From Arabidopsis thaliana (taxonomy: Eukaryota; Streptophyta; Magnoliopsida; Brassicales; Brassicaceae): a DNA stretch of 64,000 nucleotides. The notes under the pieces were generated by a model that saw nothing but the letters and a program-made list of their open reading frames with translations, did no database searches and was not told the origin of the DNA. The DNA is taken from the NCBI RefSeq assembly GCF_000001735.4, contig NC_003076.8, positions 3,596,001 to 3,660,000 of the forward strand, in the 5' to 3' direction. The position numbers and the translations under genes were made by a program. Within the stretch, counting starts at the first letter, position 1, and each line of letters opens with the position of its first letter. Shown here in pieces: positions 34,172 through 44,769 of the stretch.

Positions 34172-37100
34172 ATGGGTTCGGCTTCGATTGGTTACCAATT
34201 CGGAATATCAGCTCGATTTTACGGCAATTTTAATCTGAGCTCAGATATTACTGTCTCCTCGCTTCCATGTAAACTTGATGTTTCCATAAAAAGCCTATTC
34301 TCAGCTCCAAGCTCCACTCACAAGGTAAAGGACCCGTCTTTGTTTATCTCTCTTAATCTCGTTTATGCCAATAACACTAAAGTGCCAAACTTTCAATCTG
34401 GGTCTCGTTTATGAATTGCGGATTTTGGATTTTTTTTGCCATCGATGGAATCTCCTAATGTATGCGTTTGATATCTAGGAATATTCAAATCGAGCTCGGG
34501 TATGTTCTTTGCCAAACACTGATGGATACTGCGATGAGAAATTTGAGACGCCAATACTAGACAGCATTGAAACTCCATTGCAGTTGAAGAATTTGAGTGT
34601 TAAGGTGGATTTCTTCATGTTCTTAACCCATATGTAGTTGAATGATAACTTGAAGGGCTTGAGTTTAATGGGGATGGTTTTTCTTCTCGTAGGAGTTGAA
34701 GTTATTAGCTGATGAAATCCGTACGGAGCTTCATTCTGTATTATGGAAGAAGACCCAAAAGTCTATGAATCCTAGCTTTGCTGCAATAGAGCTTACCCTT
34801 GCTCTGCATTATGTTTTTCGTGCCCCGGTTGACAATATATTGTGGGATGCTGTGGAACAAGTAAGCTTATGTTTTCAAATTCAGGGGATTGATGATTAGA
34901 TTTTCTTATGTTTTGGTACAAGGGTTTGATGAGTTTCTTGTGGTGTTAACAGCATTTTTTTTGTCTTTTGTAGACATATGCACATAAGGTCTTGACACGA
35001 CGTTGGTCTGCAATACCATCGAGACAAAACAGTGGTATTTCTGGGGTCACTTCTCGTTTGGAGAGTGAATATGATTCCTTTGGAACCGGGCATGGCTGCA
35101 ACAGTATTTCTGCTGGGCTCGGTAATAATTTCGTCACCCTTTTTAAAGAGTCCAGTTGCCTATAGTTTTAGCTTTTTACTTTTTTTGTAAAACAAGAAGT
35201 AGACTTAGCTAATTAATGCTATTATCGATATGGTATGCTGAACGTTTATTTCTGTTTCTTAGGATTAGCGGTTGCTCGAGATATGAAAGGAAAGAGGGAC
35301 CGGGTTGTTGCTGTGATCGACAATGTGACAATAACTGCTGGTCAAGCATATGAGGCAATGAGCAATGCTGGTTACTTGGATTCTAATATGATTGTTATAC
35401 TGAATGATAGCCGTCACTCTTTACATCCAAATATGGAGGAGGGATCCAAGGCATCCATCAGCGCACTTTCTAGCATCATGAGCAAAATCCAATCTAGCAA
35501 AGTTTTCCGGAAATTTAGAGAATTAGCCAAAGTATGCATTTTCCATACTCTCTTTTTGAAACTTTGTAGTTGCTTACAATTATGAGGCTGGAAATTTGGT
35601 GTTTAACAATTAATGTTGACTAAATATTTTGAAGCTCCAAATTTGGTGTTTAACAATTTGGTGTGGATTTTGACAGGCTATGACGAAAAGAATTGGAAAG
35701 GGAATGTATGAATGGGCAGCCAAAGTCGATGAGTATGCTCGCGGTATGGTTGGACCAACAGGATCAACTCTCTTTGAAGAACTTGGTTTGTACTACATTG
35801 GTCCTGTTGATGGACACAACATTGAAGATCTAGTTTGTGTTCTCCGAGAAGTATCTTCTCTAGATTCAATGGGTCCTGTGTTGGTCCACGTGATCACAGA
35901 GGGAAACCGAGATGCAGAAACCGTAAAGAACATCATGGTCAAAGGTATATCTGTCTGGTTATGTTATTTTTTCTGAGAATATATGCTTATCCAAAATCTT
36001 GACTTTGTAGTTTTTTTTTTTGTCTCAGACAGACGCACTTACAGTGATTGCTTTGTTGAGGCTTTGGTGATGGAGGCAGAAAAGGATAGAGATATTGTTG
36101 TAGTTCATGCAGGAATGGAGATGGATCCGTCACTTCTTACATTTCAGGAGAGATTTCCAGACAGATTTTTCAATGTCGGAATGGCTGAACAGCATGCTGT
36201 CACATTCTCTGCTGGTCTTTCTTCTGGAGGTCTCAAGCCATTTTGTATTATTCCCTCTGCTTTTTTACAAAGAGCTTATGACCAGGTTTCACTTTCCTCT
36301 AGCACAAAATAAAATTGTTCTAAAAGGTTTTTATTACAAGCAAATGGCCTTAGTGTCTTTGATGGTTTCTTTAGGTGGTCCATGATGTAGATCGGCAGAG
36401 AAAGGCGGTGCGATTTGTTATTACAAGCGCAGGGCTTGTTGGATCCGATGGTCCAGTGCAGTGTGGAGCTTTTGACATAGCTTTCATGTCATCCTTACCA
36501 AACATGATAGCCATGGCTCCAGCCGATGAGGATGAGCTTGTAAATATGGTTGCAACTGCTGCTTATGTCACTGACCGCCCAGTATGTTTCCGGTTCCCTA
36601 GAGGCTCCATCGTCAACATGAATTATCTTGTCCCCACTGGATTACCAATTGAAGTAAGTTCCAATCTAATCTTCAAATCTTTTGGTTGCAAAAACAGACC
36701 GTGGTGACACAAGAACTGCTTTATCATATTAGAGTAGATCGGAAGAGGAAGAGTTCTCGTAGAAGGTCAAGATGTGGCTTTACTTGGTTATGGAGCGATG
36801 GTTCAGAATTGTCTTCATGCTCACTCGCTTCTCTCGAAACTCGGTTTGAACGTGACTGTAGCTGATGCAAGATTTTGCAAACCCCTAGACATCAAGCTTG
36901 TGCGTGATCTTTGTCAGAACCACAAATTCCTTATCACTGTCGAAGAAGGCTGTGTTGGAGGGTTTGGTTCTCATGTGGCGCAGTTCATAGCCCTCGATGG
37001 CCAGCTCGATGGGAATATCAAGGTAGAGAGACAAATCAAAACCTCATGTTCTCACCTGTTTTTGGTTTTAAGTTGTAATTTTGCTCTTAACATTGTGTAG

Positions 37101-37250
37101 TGGAGACCCATTGTGTTACCGGATGGCTACATAGAAGAAGCATCGCCTAGGGAGCAGCTTGCTCTTGCAGGGCTAACTGGACATCACATAGCAGCAACCG
37201 CTTTGAGTCTTTTGGGCCGAACTCGTGAAGCATTGCTTCTCATGAGCTAG
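34172..37250 (+). CDS. DXPS3: DXS-like protein DXPS3 with a degenerate thiamine-diphosphate site
   Basis: Ten exons: 34172-34324, 34479-34604, 34693-34860, 34974-35121, 35263-35531, 35677-35944, 36029-36285, 36375-36653, 36738-37022, 37101-37250; 700 residues with a Ser-rich plastid transit-like start. Overall it matches 1-deoxy-D-xylulose-5-phosphate synthase, entry enzyme of the plastid MEP isoprenoid pathway. The pyrimidine-domain Glu survives ([11 protein letters not shown]). The cofactor-domain motifs do not: the family GDGAMTAG is IDNVTITAG (about residues 217-225), GHQ after WD is VEQ (147-149), and the GGHLGSS block is replaced by NPSFAAI. Lacking GDG, it is unlikely to bind Mg-TPP normally. 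It may be inactive, regulatory or changed in substrate. Name recalled (AT5G11380). Confidence 0.94.
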
Positions 37251-37467
37251 CTTAACCTTCTCATATGGGATTTACCTTCACAAGAGACTTAAAGAGGAGT
37301 TTCTTAAACAGAATTTGTAGATAATACATTCTGAATTCAAGAGCCCATTTGATATCCTGATTTTGGAATAGCAATCTGCTATGTATTGTAAATGTAGAGT
37401 TGAGAATTGACTAAAATAAATTCAATTACTTTTTAGGCGGTATCTCAGTTTTCATATTCTCAGTTAG

Positions 37468-37513
<46 letters not shown>

Positions 37514-37970
37514 CAAGTCTATTTGGTGTAACAGTCGCATGTCCCAAATCTGGAAACAAACAAAATATAGAACAGAGACGTGTATTTTCGATACTCGAGT
37601 TTTTTTTTAATAAAAGCATCTTAAAAAATTAGTAAAGAGTTACTGTCAAACAATATTCGTTTAATTACAAATCCGAGTCCTTCTTCTTCTTCTTCTTCTC
37701 GATCTCTGTATCTCTCGATCATTTCCTTCTAAAGGAAGCGTCTTTGATCTTAATCGTCGTGTCGTTCGTTTCTAACTGTAAGTTTTCTCCTTTTCATTCA
37801 TTTTGCTTCAATCTCGATCGGAATCAAGTAAAAAATCGGAACTTTTACCTAGATTTCCTCAGGAATCGAAAAGTTCTTGTGATTTAGCAGAACCTCTATT
37901 GTTTCCGATCTCTTAATTCAATTACTTGACAAAAGTGATTATACTTTCTCTGTTGCAGTTATATTGAAAG
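37251..37970. other. DXPS3 3' UTR, microsatellite and WIT1 leader
   Basis: No coding sequence. Contains the TTG microsatellite (37468-37512), a TTC tract near 37681-37699 and a WIT1 leader intron (37778-37958, ACT/GTAAGT to TTGCAG/TTAT), so WIT1 translation starts 12 bases after the intron. Confidence 0.55.
37468..37512. repeat. (TTG)15 microsatellite
   Basis: Fifteen uninterrupted TTG units. It lies about 220 bp past the DXPS3 stop, probably just beyond its 3' UTR. Confidence 0.98.
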
Positions 37971-40418
37971 ATGGAAACAGAAACGGAACATGATAGAACT
38001 GTCTCTGTCGATGACAACGACAGCCTTGTACCTGAGCCAAGCTCAACGAAAGAAAGCTTTTTTGAAGATCTCTCGCTTACTGGGCAAGTTATGAATCCTC
38101 AACTTTCAAGTGCAGGCGAAGTTTTGACAAAAGTTGAATTGGATTTTGCTTTTGTCTCTGAGAAATTGGTCAATCTTAGTCTTCTTACTATGCAACTCGG
38201 CACGAGGGAAAATGATTTTGAGTCTTTTGTTTCTAAGAAAGAAGAAGATGAAGAAGAGCCTTCGAGTAATGTTGATGATGATGATGATTCTGCTGAGAAG
38301 GCATTGGAGTTTGATCTCTTGTCTTCAATTCTCAATTCAGAGGTGAAAGAACTTGAATCGCTTCTTGGTTTTCTCCAGAACGAGATTCAAAGCGCCCGTG
38401 TCATGATATCTCCGTTTCAACATGATGGAGAAGCTTTCTTGGATTTGGAAGGGAAGTTGAATGATACTGAACAATCTTTGGGTCAGTTAATGGAACAAGT
38501 AGTGGAAATGAAGAAGCAATCTTCTAACTTTCAGAGGTTATCTTCTGGTTTGGATGAACAAGGAAGCTGTAAGTGACCAATCTAGCTTTCTTTTTAACCT
38601 TGTTGTGATGATCACTTGGTGAGAAAAATTTCAGGCTTTAATGAATACTATATAACTTTGTTTTTGCAGGGTCTGGAGGGCAAACTTCAGTGTCTCAAAA
38701 CGATGGTGAGTTTGGTGATCTGAGCGCTAAGATCAATATGCAGACTGCTGATCAGCAAAGGAATGTTTTAAGGATGCTTGAGAAATCTTTGGCTAAGGAG
38801 ATGGAACTTGAGAAGAAACTAAGTGAATCAAGAAATACTGAACGAGAACTAGAGATGAAACTGTATTCTTCTGAGCAGGATGTTGTCTACATGGAAGAAG
38901 TAACCGAAGATGCGTTCTCCAGGTGGCTTGAGGCAGATAATGCTGCTGAAGTCTTTAAGGGAACGTCAAAGGAGATGTCTGGAAAACTCCAGATTCTTCA
39001 GTTCAATCTAAGTGGCTCTTTTAAGCGGGAAGACAACTTGAAGTCTAAGCTTGTTGATTCAAAGGAACGTTTAGAAGCTAAGGAATGCGCCTTGCACAAG
39101 CTTGATAGCAGCAATGCAAGACTTGCTGACTTTCTTGTGGCACAAACAGAAGGCTTAAAAGAGAGTTTGCAAGAGGCTGAAGAAAAATTGATTTTGTTGA
39201 ACACTGAGAATTCCACATTAAGTGAGAAAGTTAGCTCCCTTGAAGAACAACTGAATGAATATGGGATTCAAACAGAAGATGCGGATGCTACTTCTGGTGC
39301 TCTGATAACAGATCTTGAACGTATCAACGAGGAACTGAAAGATAAATTAGCCAAAACTGAAGCAAGGGCTGAGGAAACAGAATCCAAGTGCAAAATCCTA
39401 GAAGAAAGCAAAAAGGAGCTTCAAGACGAGTTGGGGAATTTCAGAGACAAGGGCTTCACTATACATAAGTTAGCATCGCTTGAGAAACACTTGAGGGACT
39501 CAGATCTACAACTAGAACATGCAGTTGCAGCTGTTGAAGCAAGTAAAGAAAAGCAGAACTTGTTATATTCTACTGTTTCTGATATGGAGGATGTGATCGA
39601 GGATCTAAAATCAAAAGTTTTGAAGGCTGAAAACAGGGCCGACATTACCGAAGAGAAGTTGATCATGGTATCTGAGTCTAACGCAGAGGTCAACGAAGAA
39701 CTGAAATTCTTTAAGGGTAGATTGAAAGAAGGGGAGAAATATTTACAGCAAGCAGAAGAAAGAAAATTGCGAACCGCCAAAGATATCGGGGTACATAACA
39801 AGATCATGAAAAAACTGGTCATGCAACTAGCTGCTGAACGAGAACGACTTCATAAACAGGTATTACCATATTCGTAAAACCCCAGTTCGCTGTTAGTTCA
39901 TGTCCTTGTAGCTTCATCATCATCACAGTGGATTCTTAGATATAGTGACTTATTTGCAGATAACTAACCTGTCAAGAGAGAATTGTGTGTTGATGGTGAA
40001 GTTGAAAAAGGTTGGAAAAACTGGTTATATGGAAAGTGGCAATGGAAGTGAAGTTTCACCAAAGTCGGACCAGAATGCTTCTTCTTGCCATCAAGGAAGT
40101 AGACTTCAAGCCACCTTCATTTCATTAACTAATCCAGAGGTAACATAATTCTACCTTACAAAAAATCTGATCTTTTGCTGGCATCTAAGTGAGTTATACC
40201 ATTAAGCTTTAGTCCAACAATCGAATATTATGAATCTAAGCTTGACGTTAGTAACCGTGGTCACCTTTTTGTAGGAGGAAGAAACAGGTTCAAAATCAGA
40301 TATTGGAAGTGTAAGGAGATTAGATGTTGGAGCTCTTAGGTTCAAACACATTCTCGTTGCAATACTCGTGATCTTAATATCGTCGATAGCTTATGTTATA
40401 TCCCAGCAAAACATGTAA
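37971..40418 (+). CDS. WIT1: WIT1, WPP-domain-interacting tail-anchored protein
   Basis: Exons 37971-38568, 38670-39859, 39960-40139 and 40275-40418 give 703 residues. After an acidic N-terminus (with a run of Asp at about residue 100), nearly everything from residue ~120 to ~620 is heptad-rich coiled coil (many ELEKKLSESR-type segments). A single C-terminal transmembrane helix (FKHILVAILVILISSIAYVI) ends five residues before the stop: a tail anchor. WIT1 sits at the outer nuclear envelope, works with WIP proteins to anchor RanGAP through its WPP domain, and with WIT2 links myosin XI-i to the nucleus to control nuclear shape and movement. A relic of the last exon lies at 29450. Name recalled (AT5G11390). 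Confidence 0.96.
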
Positions 40419-40613
40419 GAGTCTTTAACTTTTTCCAAAATCTCAGTCTCCAGTTTTGTACTCTCTTTGTCATAGTTTACAATGACAGATTATATTTTAG
40501 TTCTTTTTGGCTACCCAGTTACAGAAAATCTGCTATATAATTAACCCCGACACTGGTATTTTGTGTTATTACAATATCTTTTTCAGTGTCAAGTATTAGT
40601 ACCTCTCTACACA

Positions 40614-42059
40614 TTAGTCCTTAATCTCTGCAATATGATTAAGACCATCCAATACTTGTTGCATCAATGGCCGTTTCTTTGTATTATGCGCTGTGCATCG
40701 GTTGATGAGTGTGCCCATCTGTGTCGCCGCATTCGCAGAATAATCGCTCCCAAGTCGGGGATCGATTATTTCCTCAATCTTATAATTATCTGGCAAGAAA
40801 GATGAGGTCCAGTAATCTACTAAGCCTTGCTCTTCCTTAATCTTTTTTCTATCCTTGGAACCCATTAAAAGTTCAAGCAAGATCATACCAAAAATGTAAA
40901 CATCGGTCGTCATATCCAAAATACCTAACACATACATTACACAATTGTCTTAACGTTGAACAACGAAAGATTTTTCAGAATTTGTAAAACGAAAGTTAAT
41001 GCTTTCGTGTACCTAACGATCCCCATTCAGGAGATAGGTATGTAAATCTTCCCCTCTTGAGACCTTCATCTACCAAGCTTCGTTTGGTTGGTTCGAGATA
41101 GAACAGTTTTTGCATTGTATTGCTGATGAAATCCAAACTTAGATATTAATTTCTAAGATCATAAACAAAAAGAGAGAAGAAGGATGGAAATAAAACAATT
41201 ACCACCTCGTCAAGCATAATGTTATGCATCCTGAGTTCTCGGTTTAGGGGGCTGTTCTTGATCGAGTGAAGAAACGCGAGACCTTGAGCTGTTCCAATGG
41301 CTATCTTAACCCGTATTTCCCATGGCAATGCCTCTTCTTCTTCTGTTGAGGGAAACGTAAAACTATAGGTAATGCAATAGTTGTCTATATCTTAGAATGG
41401 ACCCATTAGCTAGAAAAGATCTTAACTTCCGAAAATGTGACTGTCCAAACTTCCTTTGTGCGAGTATTCAAATACCAAGAAGAATGGTTTGTTGTCTTCA
41501 CAACAGTAACCCAAGAAATTGACCAAATTCTGATGAGACAACTGTCCAAGAGACCTCACTACTGCCTGCAACTCATAGTTTTTGTACCCATCAGATAAGT
41601 ACACAAGACTAACAAGGAATAAGAGATAGGTATCAATATTGCGTAAAAATGAACAGACTTTGCTTACCATCCAGTCTTGTAAAGAGCGTGAACTATCACA
41701 TTCCATGACAGAAACAGCGATTCCGGTTCCAGCTCTTGATGGTGCAAATGTGGTTTCATCTATGTAGCCCTTGTAGAATTTTCGAACAGAGTAATCCTCG
41801 CATTCTACGACCCTGTCTTGTCTGAATTTCTTTGTCGCTTTCTTCAATCCGCGAATCTGAAGACTCTCAGATTCTCGTTTTCTGGCTCCACTTTTCATAT
41901 ATACGTATAAATCGAACAATGTATTTAGACATTATTCGTAAACAAAAAGTATAGTGCTTTCAAAAACAGAGATATACCTGAAAATATTGGAGGGATAATG
42001 AGAGGCTTGGGAGCAATTGAAGGAAGTTGTTGTTTGAAATGCTTTAGACAGTTTCCCAT
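40614..42059 (-). pseudogene. RLCK-like pseudokinase gene with two frame-breaking indels
   Basis: Exons by comparison with the intact paralogue at 42431-43883: 41978-42059, 41668-41890, 41427-41565, 41206-41342, 41013-41122, 40614-40924. Exon 1 gives MGNCLKHFKQQ (myristoylation/palmitoylation type). Exon 2 lacks one base near 41847 (RFADLKKATKK needs TTG; the DNA has one T fewer than both paralogues), giving an early TGA. Exon 5 has one extra A near 41111 (GCAAAAACTG), giving a second break. A protein could only start at an internal ATG (41898, MKSGARK) and would end in exon 5. Kinase landmarks are already lost: no VAVK lysine, HRD is NRE, DFG is FYL. I recall AT5G11400, which annotations may show as coding through other splice borders. 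Confidence 0.7.
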
Positions 42060-42430
42060 TGAAGGAAAGAAGAAGATGATTAGAAAGATATGTAGATTTC
42101 TGGCTTCAAGATTTTAACAAATCTTTATAGGGTTTTAATAAGAGTTTGTAACTTATTAAAGAAGCTACTAAAAAATAGGTTTAGACTGGCCTCAGAATTC
42201 AACCCTTTGAAATTTTCAATTTCTCATTCAGGCAAAACAAAGCAAAAGACATAGAAGGCAAGTTTGGGTATGTCTGTATCCATATAAGGCAAGTTTGTGG
42301 AAATTTTTCTAGGACTCATTTATAGAATGAAAGAAAAGAGTTGATGCGACATAGAAGGAGATTTTATCTTCTTTGTTTCAAACTTTTATTCCAAACTTGT
42401 TCAGCTTCAAATCTCATTAACTCTTACACA

Positions 42431-43883
42431 TTAATCTTTAATCTCTGCAATATCATTCAAACCATCAAAGACTTGTTGCATCGATGGTCGTTTCCTTGTG
42501 TCCAACTTGATGCATCTTTTGATGAGTTTTCCCATTTGTGTCGCTGCATTCACAGGATAATCGTTCCCAAGTCGAGGATCGATGATTTCCCGGATTTTAG
42601 ATTGATCAGACAAGAAAGGTTTAGTCCATACATGTAAGCTTTGCATGTTCTCATTCTTTTTACCATCTGAAGCTTTCAAACCAGTTAAAATCTCTAACAA
42701 TATCACACCAAATGTATACACATCACTCTTCGTTCCCAAATGACCTAAGAACATTACACAACTGTCTTAAACATCGAACCACGAAAGATTAATTAGAGTG
42801 TTCGTTAACAAAACTTAAGATTTTGGTGTACCTGAGATTACATATTCAGGAGGTATATATACAGTTCTTCCTATGAATGCAGTCGTCACGCTTTCTTCTA
42901 ACAAACATAGTTTCTTTGATCCAAGATAGAACAATTTTGTGTTGTAGTGCTGATGAAATTTATAAGTTCAGGCATTATTGTAAGGTTATAAACAATAAGA
43001 ACAGCAAGAAGAGTGTTCTAAAGTCATTTACCTCGTCAAGCAAAATGTTATACATTCTGAGTTCTCGATATAGCGCGCTGTTCTTGACCCAATGTAGAAA
43101 TGCAATACTTTGAGCTGCTCCTATGGCTATCTTGACCCGTGTTTCCCACGGTAATGCTTCTTCTTCTTCTGTTGAGAAAACATGAAACTGTAAGGCAATA
43201 TTGAGTATACTGATTTTATAAATGGACCCATTGATTAGAAGAGATCTTAACTTCCGAAAATGTAACGGTTCAAACTTCCTTTATGCAAGTATTCGAAAAC
43301 TAAGAATGATTTGTTTTCTTCACAACAATAGCCTAAAAGTTTGACTAAATTGGGATGAGAAATACGTCCAAGAGACTTCACTTCTTCCTGCAACTCAATA
43401 GTTTTTGTACCCATCAGATGCATAAGTAACTAAACAAAACATACATAAATAAGATCAAAGAGATAGAAATAGTAGTTGCGTAAGATTTTGGTTACCTTCC
43501 AGTCTTGTAGAGTCTGCGAATTATCTTGATAACATTCCATGACAGAAACAGTGATTCCAGTTCTTGATGGAGCAAAGGTTGTCTCATTGATGCAGCCTTC
43601 GTAGAATGTTCGAGTAAACCCATTATCATTACCTTTTATGACCATGTATTTTCTGAATCTCTTTGTTGCCTTGTTCAATTCGGCAAATCTAAACTCTTTC
43701 AAATTCTCCTTTACTGGCTCCACTTTTTACATTTATAAGACGTATTAAGATATTATTATATATGTAAACAAAAGTAGAAAGTGCATTTGAAAACGGAGAT
43801 GTACCTGAACTTGAAGGGATGGTGAGAGGCTTGGGAGAAGCTGAAGGAGGTTGTTCTTTGAGAGGCTTTAGACAGTTTCCCAT
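42431..43883 (-). CDS. RLCK-like pseudokinase, intact frame
   Basis: Exons in transcription order: 43805-43883, 43496-43722, 43252-43387, 43032-43168, 42832-42949, 42431-42744; 336 residues. [11 protein letters not shown] carries the Gly2/Cys4 lipidation signal of RLCK-VII kinases. The kinase-like region covers almost the whole protein: N-lobe [14 protein letters not shown], hinge [13 protein letters not shown]-lobe [15 protein letters not shown] and a final [12 protein letters not shown] subdomain XI. Catalysis looks impossible: no glycine loop, the VAVK lysine position reads VSVME, HRD-like loop is YRE, and DFG reads FYL (TKLFYLG). A scaffold or decoy role is plausible for a membrane-tethered pseudokinase, but unproven. 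Sister of the genes at 40.6 and 29.8 kb. I recall AT5G11410. Confidence 0.85.
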
Positions 43884-44348
43884 TGTTGATCATAAAGATG
43901 ATAAATCTGTAGATTTTGATTTTTATATTTTAATAGATCTTGTAGGTTTTTTTATGAGGTTGAAAATGATTTAAGTGTGAAAGAAGCTTCAAAAAAGGTT
44001 GGGCTGTCTCAGAATTCAACACTTTAAAAAGTCAAGTTCACATTCAAAAGCCAAAAGAATCCACAGTATTTACTATTTACTATGCCAATGTCTATATAAA
44101 TGCTTATAAGGCAAAATTTAGAAACATTCTAGAATAAACAGGGCTTGAAAAATTAGATTCTTGTTCTCTGTTTGGAACAGAAGAGATGCAATGTATATAA
44201 GAAAGTAAACATAATTAGATTAGAATCATGCAGACTAAACAGCCTGAAATCAGAAAATAGAACAACAAGTAGTGTCTCAGACAACAGCGAAAGAGATGGC
44301 TCATAAGTCAAAAGCCAGGTTGGTTCAAGTAGTAAGGACCAGGTTGGT
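43884..44348. other. Spacer and 3' side of the RRM gene
   Basis: Contains the presumed promoter of the pseudokinase gene at the left. From 44308 to 44348 it holds the end of an out-of-frame, coding-like tail of the RRM gene (minus strand), described with that gene. Confidence 0.45.
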
Positions 44349-44769
44349 TCACGTAGTAAGGGCCATGGGGTGTCCAATAACCATAAGGTGTGTAGGTATG
44401 ATATTGGGGTGGTGGAAACTGGTCCCAGTTGGGTACATAGGTAGTACTTGTTGTTGTTGGGCGTTTTGGTTATTGTTAACCCTACCACCAATATAAGCAA
44501 GATTGCACTTGGCCTCTCGTCCGTCTATGACCGGTTTTGGATTCTGGCAAGCTCTCGTTGCAGATTCAGCATCTCTAAACGTGACAAAACCATAACCCTC
44601 TGATCGTCCCGTTTCTCTATCGCAAACCATATTAACATGTATAATATCTCCAAATTGTTCGAAGTAACTTCTCAAACCTTCGTTTCTTGTTTCCCAAGGC
44701 AGACCTCCCACGTATATCTTAGTGTATCTAGTGTCAACGTTTTCGTTCGCGTAATGTTGAGCCACGTCT
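44349..44769 (-). CDS. RRM RNA-binding protein, 3' exon; C-terminal frameshift likely
   Basis: The exon begins at a clear acceptor (CTTGTGACAG at 44777-44770). It encodes one RNA-recognition motif: RNP2 KIYVGGLPW, then RNP1 EGYGFVTF, ending AKCNLAYIG. The open frame stops at 44349 after HPMALTT. However, shifting by one base near 44470 gives a tail with strong coding character (Pro/Tyr/Asn repeats, YYVNQPGPYYLNQPGF) to a TGA at 44308, the composition expected after this RRM type. Either a one-base indel truncated the protein or an unrecognised splice exists. The first exon with the true start was not found; frames reading through the intron (ATG 44876) are not supported. Relatives are RBP-like single-RRM proteins. 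I recall AT5G11412. Confidence 0.65.

Noticed and set aside
39421-39822. 133-codon antisense frame inside WIT1
   Set aside because: Complement of coiled-coil codons, giving Ser/Phe-rich noise.
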